The notes below the pieces were generated by a model. It did not search any database. It saw only the letters and a program-made list of their open reading frames with translations, and was not told the DNA's origin. Positions 1 to 7,315 of a stretch of 20,853 nt of DNA are shown here, in pieces. The DNA comes from a virus: positions 1-20,853 of IMG/VR virus record IMGVR_UViG_3300005782_000172; one strand, written 5' to 3'. Positions within the stretch are counted from its first letter, which is position 1. Every line of letters begins with the position of its first letter. A program made the translations under genes and the position numbers.

Positions 1-57
1 CCACCGAGATCTACACCTAAGCCTTCGTCGGCAGCGTCAGATGTGTATAAGAGACAG
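1..57 (+). other. Illumina Nextera adapter (non-biological)
   Basis: Bases 1-16 match the tail of the Illumina P5 primer, 17-24 (ctaagcct) read as an 8-base i5 index, 25-38 are the Nextera read-1 spacer, and 39-57 are the 19-base Tn5 mosaic end. It is untrimmed library sequence joined to the left end of the assembly. It creates false peptides: the last 13 residues of the apparent gp6 reading frame (ending SYTHLTLPTKA), and an MCIRDR start on the plus strand at base 41. Confidence 0.98.
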
Positions 58-3000
58 GTACATTTTCAGCACTTGCCGCCGAAGCGAACAACTGATCCGG
101 CTCAGACCTGACCTGGAACATTGCACCAAAGGACAAATCATTGGACCTTGGTACGATAACCACCGACTGGATATCCGGCGTCAATTCCTTATGGATATAT
201 GCTGCCAGTTCGGTGAAGTAGAATGTCTCACCGAAGTCCCAGTTCGCTGCTTCGAAGAATGTGTTGATCGCTGCCAAAACTCTCAGGCGGATATTGTTTT
301 CACTAACCAGTGATCCTGGGGTCTGAACAATCTTGAAAGTAGCCTGGAGTTCTGGTATCGCCTGCTCACCAAACAACAGTAAGTATCTGGTCGAGTGGAA
401 GATAATCGAATCACTCATGGTTTTGAAATCTTCAAAATCCTGGAACTGAGTGCGCAGTGCTTCCGAGGACGGGGCTTCTGGCATCGTGCTCAGTGGTTCG
501 TTGTTGAACAACCAGGAACGGATTTGCTCATCATATAGCGCCGTGAGGATATAAACATCCATGACATTCGACACCGACGGGTCAATTCGAATGGAATCCG
601 GGGAGTAATGAACCCACTTAAACGGTAGATCATCCCTACCAATCCGATACTGATACGCATCCTGATTAACAGCGACTTCCCATTCACCCTCAACGTGGGT
701 GGTCTGGTTAGCACCATTTGCCACCAACCATTGACCGGTGGTCTGGTCATAGTGAATATCACCACTAACATACGGAATAGTGTGACACGCCACGAGTGGG
801 GTGGCGGAATAATAGATCGTCTTAGTCTGGATGGGATCACCCGGTACTGGATAACCACTAACGGTATCAACACCTTGCGTTCCATACGTCCCTTTCGGCG
901 AAGTGAATCGGTTTATCGGCTGGGGTACTGTGAATCCTTGCGAATCAATACTCCTCCAAAGAACCAAATCGGTTACTCCGTCCTCTACAACGAAATCGCT
1001 AAACAGGAACGGATTGTCGTAGAATCCCGAATTATCTAAGTCAGCCGGGGTGACAAAAATACCGTCAGTATTGACGTAGCCGTCTGGATATCGGAGAACA
1101 TCGGAGACAAACAGCTCATTTCCGGAGTCCGAGATAAAACTGGGATCGTCTGAGATGCACTGTCTACGTAAGCTGTCCCTGGTCTCATTGCAATTAAGAA
1201 TGGTAACGGCGTCATGTTCAACCACACCAGTCTCGGGATTAAGAACAGCAGAATTATTTACGAAGAAGAAATCGACTTCACGAGCTGATTCCCAGAAGAA
1301 TCCAAACCCACGGTCTGTGATGCTCCAGAAATCTTCACCGGTTCCACCAGGAACGAATTCAGCCATAATCATCCACGACGCATCAAGTCCGGAGCCGGAC
1401 GTATTACCTTGGTTTGCAAGGCTAAATGGTGATGTCTTATCGAGATTTTCAAAGGTGATCATATTCCAAGTGGATGTCACATAGTCCCAGGAGATACCAA
1501 AATCAAGACGGAACAATAATTGCTGCTCGATGTTGGCAAGCTCGGCTCCAGTGAATACTGTACGCATAGCCGGGAGCACGGAGTCAATCGTGTCCAAGTC
1601 CTGCACTATATCACGAAGGATTATCGATCCGGCACCAGTGCCGTCATCAACGATCCGATCCACGTATGCGTTTACGCTCAACCCGGTTGTTATAACGGCG
1701 TCAACATCAACGAATTGAAGATTAGTTGTTGTATTTCCGGTACCTACCGGTAAAATATTACTACTATTGTCCTTGATATTACCACGGGACTGGTCGGCAA
1801 CTATCGCATTTTCTGCCCATTCATATGGTTGAAGAACAAAGTCACCATTGCCATTAAGGCGGGTATCGGTGTTAGTGTTATCAAACTTTATCGGCGGATA
1901 ATCATTAACATACAGAACATTCTTGTCCGGTTTTGAAATAAGAGGTGCTATGTAATTGTTCAATAAGGAATCAATAGGCACGATGGTTATGTCTGCGGAC
2001 ACCTGGGTGTTCGTCAGAGTATTATCTTTATAGAACCTACCATCGTCTGCCATGACCTTAACGTTCTGGTACAATCCAGTCGGGTCTGTCAGTTTGGAGA
2101 ATCTGGAGTGACCGGCATACGTCCGATTTACAACCTTGACTTTCTCGATGGCACTATCTTTCAGGAAGAAACTATTATAATCCTGACCGGTAACCATGCG
2201 ATTCTGGGTGTAGAATACCCGATTAGCACGGGTTCTGATATCGTCATTCGATTCTGTAGCGGCAGCATTCAGTAACTGATCCCTCAGAGAGAATGTCAAT
2301 GTCAAATAAAATATAGTCGAGTCAACAACATAAGGCACGGTTACTTGTTGATTCTGTATGGCTTCTGGCTTGATAGCCTGCGGCTGTGGGTTTGCGGTGC
2401 GGTACCAGAACCTGAATAGTCCCTGGGGGATCGCACCGAATTTACCATCACCAAAACGAACCCGAACCGTGTCGCCGAGTAGGGTGTCTATTTCATAAAT
2501 GGTATTCGAACTGTCAACGTCCGGATCGAATGAAACGCCTTCACCGAACACATCATCAACCTGAGTCCAATTCTGGATAACGTCACCATTTTCATCGACT
2601 TCTTGAACAAAGAAATCGTCATTATTAATATTGGGGACATCAAGATCAAACACACGGATAATGATCGGGTCTACAAAATCCACATCACGGAAGGTGAGGG
2701 TTCCCTGTACTACCTGGAAGAAGAATCCAGTACCGTCGGAGGAAAGACCTTTACCGTCCTGGTTATACAGGATGTTGTAAGCGTTTGTTGGGTCAGGAAT
2801 ATTTTCCTCGACCACACCAGTATCCTTGTCCAATAACAAGTTGATGGTATCAAACGGGAGGTTCACACCATTAACCTGGGTGGTGAACGGGTATGAGCCG
2901 CCCTCGGGGGCAGCCGAATTGAAAACGTACTGGTCCTTCTGGATGCCATCAGTCTGTGTGGAAACCAGCGGTCTACCGAACTGGGTCCGGCGAGTGAATG

Positions 3001-3490
3001 CGGAGTTCATGATCAAAATAAACTGTTCCAACCAATCCTCGTTGCGGGGGTCGTTCCAGATAATATCAGCATTCTGGATATTAATACCGTTGGAATCGGT
3101 GATTGGTTGATCTGTTCTTATGCGCTCGATGCGGACTTGACCGCTGGCGGAAGTAACACGGTCTACCTTATATGCCACGTTTTCGGCGAGGCGGATGAGG
3201 CTGTTACGACGTTCTGCTGTCGCCAAAAAGTTTTCCCTGGCGTTCAGGTCGATCCTGAAAGCGATGTTCTGGGACAACCACGCCAGTGTCTCGACTTTCA
3301 TTATAAATTCCGAGGAGGCTATCCAATCGTTGAATTCTTCCGGGAAGGTCTGCTGTAAGTGATCCATTATAGCCTGGACTAAGTTATCGAAGTCGTAGGC
3401 TCTAAAGTCAACGTTTTCAATGGCTTGGTATATCTGAATCCAATCCTCAGCGACGAATAATGTATTCTGTCTACTAATTACGTTTGCCAT
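58..3490 (-). CDS. gp6: Baseplate wedge protein gp6-like, 3' end cut by adapter
   Basis: Structural protein of the T4-type baseplate wedge; gp6 dimers form the ring that links wedges around the hub. The N-terminal helical region (about 45-110: FNDWIASS, WLSQNIAFRIDLNARE, LAENVAYK) and a baseplate-J-like strand segment (about 341-365: RVRFGDGKFGAIP) are typical of the family. So is the segment near the end (NWDFGETFYFTELAAYIH). Real sequence covers 1144 residues, against about 660 for T4 gp6; most extra length is an insertion of several hundred residues after about residue 560, rich in aromatic and Asp/Asn/Gly residues, which I do not recognise. The family C-terminal motif is nearly complete, so probably only a short tail is lost. 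The start ATG shares one base with the gp25 stop (TAATG), suggesting coupled translation. Identity is strong; the function of the insertion is unknown. Confidence 0.88.
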
Positions 3491-3861
3491 TATATTTGTG
3501 CCTCAAAGATTGCTGCGAAATTTGCCGTCATATCGAATTCCAGAACTTTTAATGTAATATCGAGTCTAATGCTGTGGTTTTCAAGGTCCACCGTGGGTTC
3601 TAGTGCTAAAAGCTGCACCCGTGGGTCTTCAGAAATTATTCTCTCAGCGTCTTGCACTATCAATGCTTCCGTGCGAGAATCTGACAAATCGAACATGAGA
3701 TCATGAATAACGGAACCATAATTGGGGCGCATACGGCGTTCGCCCAGGCGGGTGTTGAATTGATTTAGTAAATCCTGAGATACTAAATTGATATCAAACA
3801 ACCCGGTCTGGATACCCTCGTTTGCTACGGAAGAAAAACCCCGGTAAAGTGCCTTCGCCAT
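3490..3861 (-). CDS. gp25: Baseplate wedge protein gp25-like
   Basis: A 123-residue protein of the GPW/gp25 family, a small wedge component at the sheath-baseplate junction that helps start sheath assembly. The family pattern is visible: an N-terminal segment ending in VSQDLLNQFNTRLGERRMRPNYGS, here spanning about residues 28-50 in shortened form around NTRLGERRMRP, followed by a helix with AERIISEDPRV and a strand-rich C-terminus. Length is close to T4 gp25 (about 132). The start has a good ribosome site (AGGAAA about 8 bases upstream) and lies 25 bases downstream of a TAAATAT late-promoter-like element. It is the first gene of a gp25-gp6 transcription unit, head to head with the RpoH-like sigma gene. 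Confidence 0.92.
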   Translation of the reverse strand: MAKALYRGFSSVANEGIQTGLFDINLVSQDLLNQFNTRLGERRMRPNYGSVIHDLMFDLSDSRTEALIVQDAERIISEDPRVQLLALEPTVDLENHSIRLDITLKVLEFDMTANFAAIFEAQI

Positions 3862-3879
3862 CTTGATTTCCTAGAACAT

Positions 3880-3907
3880 TAGACTTATATTTAATACCCG
3901 CTATACT
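3880..3907 (+). promoter_or_regulatory. Candidate sigma-70-type promoter of the RpoH-like gene
   Basis: TAGACT (3880-3885, four of six bases of TTGACA), a 16-base spacer and TATACT (3902-3907, five of six bases of TATAAT) precede the sigma gene by about 77 bases. A host-type promoter here would let the sigma factor be made early. It overlaps the leftward late element on the other strand. Confidence 0.35.
3887..3893 (-). promoter_or_regulatory. Candidate late promoter of gp25-gp6
   Basis: On the minus strand this reads TAAATAT, within ATTAAATATAAG, 25 bases before the gp25 ATG. T4 late promoters recognised by gp55 have a lone TATAAATA at -10 and no -35. The same heptamer lies 22 bases before the other late leftward operon (11179-11185). 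Inference from position and similarity. Confidence 0.5.
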
Positions 3908-3953
3908 ATGTGGGCTCATCTTTAATATTTACTAAAGAATTCTCTTAAGAATT

Positions 3954-3961
3954 CATATACT
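3954..3961 (+). promoter_or_regulatory. Shared octamer CATATACT upstream of the RpoH-like gene
   Basis: CATATACT lies 23 bases before the ATG. The identical octamer lies 20 bases before the gp55-like gene at 11251-11258. It contains TATACT, which could be a -10 element, but neither copy has a clear -35. Just upstream are two GAATTC sites (3937-3942, 3949-3954) flanking CTTAAG, an AT-rich palindromic stretch. Confidence 0.35.
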
Positions 3962-3984
3962 TCATACTCTGAGGAGGGTAGCAG

Positions 3985-4851
3985 ATGAAAAAAGCCTTAT
4001 GCATGGATGATTTTATTCAGAATTACAGGGTTTTACTAACAGAGGAGCAAGAAAACGACCTGTTTCAACTTTGGTGGGATACCAAAAGTCAAGAAGTACT
4101 ACTTGAAATTGTTAAGGCATACTCGCCGATAATCCAGCGTTGCGTCCGGGAGCTTGCCGGATACAAAGCAAATCCAGAAGACTTGCGTAGTGAAGGCGTC
4201 ATTGCACTCCTTGCCGCTGCACAAAACTTCAAACCTGAAGTTGGGCGATTCGCAACCTATGCGAAAACGTGCATTAAAGGTATTATGCTGGGTTTCATCA
4301 CCAAGAACTATTTTCCAGTCAACGTATGTACCAGTCATGGGAAGAAGAAATTATTTTTCTCAATCCGAAAACTGGTGGCTATCACACTGATTAAGGAAGG
4401 TAAATTCGACATGACCAGGGATATCGCCGTGGAACTTGCGGAGAGTCATGAAGTGGATGAGGCTGTGGTTTACAGCATGTACGACATGATACGGAAGCCG
4501 TACATTTCACTTTCCGAGAAGATTCCGATGTATGGTTTTGAGACGGATCACACCATTGAGGAACATATGGTGCTCGACGGTGATGATACCGATGTATCAG
4601 CTGACCTCACCGACCTGCAATTCCACCGCAGGATCATTGATACCGCAATGGATGAGGTTCTCGACAACCGGGAGCGTAGGATTTTCGAATCCCAAATGCT
4701 GGTAAATCGGGAGGACAGGATAATCCTGGAAGACCTCGGGGCGGAATTTGACATCTCCAAGGAACGAGTACGGCAGTTAAGGAACGGTGCCTATACTAAG
4801 GTCAAGCGTGCGATCATCCGGACCATCGGTCACGATCCGGATATGTTTTAA
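3985..4851 (+). CDS. Sigma-32 (RpoH)-like RNA polymerase sigma factor
   Basis: A full-size sigma factor of 288 residues, the length of bacterial RpoH (E. coli 284) and much longer than T4 gp55 (185). Region 2 spans about 44-110 (PEDLRSEGVIALL, FKPEVGRFATYA). KKLFFSIRK at 121-129 closely matches the RpoH box (QRKLFFNLR in E. coli), which is specific to heat-shock sigmas. Region 4.2 is at about 249-278, with a helix-turn-helix ISKERVRQLRNGAYTKVKRAI. It would bind host core polymerase and redirect it to its own promoters. The start has a strong ribosome site (GAGGAGGG). The gene runs against the late genes on both sides, and its TAA interlocks with the gp5 stop in TTAA. RpoH-type identity rests on the box and on region 4; which promoters it reads is unknown. 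Confidence 0.85.
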   Translation: MKKALCMDDFIQNYRVLLTEEQENDLFQLWWDTKSQEVLLEIVKAYSPIIQRCVRELAGYKANPEDLRSEGVIALLAAAQNFKPEVGRFATYAKTCIKGIMLGFITKNYFPVNVCTSHGKKKLFFSIRKLVAITLIKEGKFDMTRDIAVELAESHEVDEAVVYSMYDMIRKPYISLSEKIPMYGFETDHTIEEHMVLDGDDTDVSADLTDLQFHRRIIDTAMDEVLDNRERRIFESQMLVNREDRIILEDLGAEFDISKERVRQLRNGAYTKVKRAIIRTIGHDPDMF

Positions 4852-7307
4852 CCGACCCCAAGCTCAGTATCCGTTGCGGAGAAGAACTGTTCAAGTTCTT
4901 GTCTGCGACGGTCATTGAGACCCTTATTGAATTTCTTCTGAGACCTATTGAATCGCATCCAGTTCTCCGGAACCTGCTCTATGTTTCCAGAGTTCAGACG
5001 CTTCAATGCCGTGCTATTTGCGAATGCTGTTATTCCGATGTTGTAAGACAGTGACACCATGGCATCAAACTGCCCCTGGGTTATATCAACCGTGACATTG
5101 GAACGCACTGCTCCCTCAAACTTCCTCAAGTCTTGGTCGAATAAGCGGTCAGCTTCAGCCGTGGTTATCTGTAAGTTCCCGTTTGTTCTATACAATTCTG
5201 CTATAAAGGCTTTATCAACCACCTTCCCGTTTATCACATCACCAAGGATGATGTTATGTCCATATCCGATTGCCCATGCGGTACCAGCGTCCAGATAAGC
5301 AGTCTGTGTGACTTTACCCTCTTTGGTATGCATGAACCTTTTAACAGCCGCCGACGACGTATACTCAACAGCCGGTCGTAATACTCCGTCGGCTGGGGTT
5401 CCGAGGTCTTCGTAAACTGGGGTCTCACCAATATTAGTGGTCGTGTAGTCCACACCACGTGATATGGATGGCACCGATGCGCCAAACGACAATCCAACAA
5501 TACTCAACGGGGCGACAGCATTCGGGATTGATGATCCAGCTCTGGTTTCGATTTCCTCATACTCGTCCACAAACCCTCTGAAACCGAGTGTGGACTTGAT
5601 ACGACCGCTCCAAGGTTGATGTTGGGGCACTACGGTGGCAAGAGCCGATCTCGTCGCTACGGGCTCCTGACCAAGCGATATCTCATCATCGGTGGGAGCA
5701 GCCGGGACGGTGTTGAGTTCCGGGATGGATGCTGATCCTGCGGGGCTTGCGGGTTTTGCTGGCTCCGCCTGGGCACCGGTACCCGAGTTCATGAAAATAC
5801 CAGCCGGGGCTGTCTCACGATATACTGTTGTAGTGACGGATATATCAGCTGATGCCGTTTCTCTAATGCTCAGTGCCGACATACTGATATCAGCACCGGA
5901 TGAAATTCTAGCAAAAGATGCCGCCAATAAATTAATACCACCACCAGTGGTTAAACGATACTCACCACCAACGTTCATATCGAAACTTCCTGATGAAGAG
6001 AAGTTGGCGGACCCGGATGCATTGATAGAATAGCTCCCAGCCTCAATGTTTTTATTACTGTACCGTTCATTACTGGTGCCAACCACATCCATAGTATGGT
6101 TGCCCCCAGCTTTTAAATTCAAATCAGTACCAGACTCGATATTAACGGCACCACCGGCTGTTAAGTTGAGATCACCTTCAAAGTTAAACGACCCGGAACC
6201 TGCACCATACACGTTGAGGTCTCCGTCGTCCTGCATCTCTATCCACACATTACCTTTGGGTGTTGAGATATAGATAAAAGCGTCATTGGGAGCTTCTCCG
6301 GTGAGACCACCATCGTTGAAATATATCTGCGACCCAGCCGAGGTACGAATGCGGAGCCCTTGGTTGTCCGGGTGATCATCCATGACGATCTGATGACCCT
6401 CGGAGTTTACATTCTGATATTTGCTCCTAGTGGGGGCAGTTATTGACGTACCCACTGGATTACCATCGAATTTATCACCAGTCGTTGCATTTACATTATA
6501 TTTTTCAGCATTAAAGAACCACCCAGGAGACTTCAACCCCGTCACATAAGATGGTGACTCACGACGGGCACTGGATATACCGGCACCACGAAACTGATCG
6601 TTGATGAGACCAGACAACATAAGATTCAACATGTATGTCCTGGCTGGGTATACATCATCAAACCGTCGGGCGGCATCGGTACCAGCAATGTCCCGTGTTT
6701 TTTCAAGCGAAGGGATGAGTGCATCCGGAGGTATTGTCTTACCATCGAGTGTGTTTGCCAGTACCTCTGGGTCAACAGTGTCTTGGTTTACGCCAGAAAT
6801 AGACGGGGTGGAAAAATTACTATAGAATTTTGGGACTGCGCCTATCCAGTAAGCACGGGCTATGTCCCCGTGTGAGAATAACACACCGACCTGATCGCCT
6901 ATACGAGGTGTTGCCCAAAATCCATATGATGAGGTATCACCATTCTGGACGGCATTACGATTATCTGAATCAGTAACCCTATTACTATCGGAACCGAAGA
7001 ATGGCATCAGCGGGTAACATTGAATCCAACCCACTCGTTGCGTTTGATCAAATTCCAACTGACCAGTTCCTCGATCTGGTGTAGTTCCGGACGTTGGTAT
7101 GGCTCCCTCGTTCAGTCGCTTACCGGAGAATGCCGGTATGTATACCCAGACTTGCCCCATACGCTGGTCGTCGGCGTCATCCATAACGGTTCCGATGTAG
7201 AAGCCCATTCCCTGTTGTTCTGGTACGGGCGTAGACCTACCCCCGGAAGCTACACGCCGGGTTATCTCACCTATACCATTATTGAAAGTGTTGTTGCCTC
7301 TTCCCAT
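4848..7307 (-). CDS. gp5: Baseplate hub/spike protein gp5-like with C-terminal lysozyme
   Basis: Central spike that pierces the outer membrane and digests peptidoglycan during injection. An OB-fold domain is seen at about 35-160 (GQVWVYIPAFSGKR, TPRIGDQVGVLFSHGD). A VgrG/gp5-type region follows at about 300-365 (GHQIVMDDHPDNQGLRIRTS, KGNVWIEM), then repetitive beta-helix sequence at about 365-505, an Ala/Pro linker at about 510-550, and a GH24 phage lysozyme domain at about 656-815. The likely catalytic Glu is 663 (KEG) and Asp 673 (YLDAG). The usual TIGYGH is AIGYGH (679-684), so the Thr seen in T4 lysozyme is Ala. In T4 gp5 the lysozyme lies between OB fold and beta-helix; here it is last. 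At 819 residues it is longer than T4 gp5 (575). A ribosome site (AGGAA) precedes the ATG, 8 bases after the upstream gene's stop. Confidence 0.9.
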   Translation of the reverse strand: MGRGNNTFNNGIGEITRRVASGGRSTPVPEQQGMGFYIGTVMDDADDQRMGQVWVYIPAFSGKRLNEGAIPTSGTTPDRGTGQLEFDQTQRVGWIQCYPLMPFFGSDSNRVTDSDNRNAVQNGDTSSYGFWATPRIGDQVGVLFSHGDIARAYWIGAVPKFYSNFSTPSISGVNQDTVDPEVLANTLDGKTIPPDALIPSLEKTRDIAGTDAARRFDDVYPARTYMLNLMLSGLINDQFRGAGISSARRESPSYVTGLKSPGWFFNAEKYNVNATTGDKFDGNPVGTSITAPTRSKYQNVNSEGHQIVMDDHPDNQGLRIRTSAGSQIYFNDGGLTGEAPNDAFIYISTPKGNVWIEMQDDGDLNVYGAGSGSFNFEGDLNLTAGGAVNIESGTDLNLKAGGNHTMDVVGTSNERYSNKNIEAGSYSINASGSANFSSSGSFDMNVGGEYRLTTGGGINLLAASFARISSGADISMSALSIRETASADISVTTTVYRETAPAGIFMNSGTGAQAEPAKPASPAGSASIPELNTVPAAPTDDEISLGQEPVATRSALATVVPQHQPWSGRIKSTLGFRGFVDEYEEIETRAGSSIPNAVAPLSIVGLSFGASVPSISRGVDYTTTNIGETPVYEDLGTPADGVLRPAVEYTSSAAVKRFMHTKEGKVTQTAYLDAGTAWAIGYGHNIILGDVINGKVVDKAFIAELYRTNGNLQITTAEADRLFDQDLRKFEGAVRSNVTVDITQGQFDAMVSLSYNIGITAFANSTALKRLNSGNIEQVPENWMRFNRSQKKFNKGLNDRRRQELEQFFSATDTELGVG

Positions 7308-7315
7308 TATTGTTC

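Noticed and set aside
41-313. Plus-strand reading frame of 90 residues starting MCIRDR
   Set aside because: It starts inside the Nextera adapter and continues antisense to gp6; no ribosome site.
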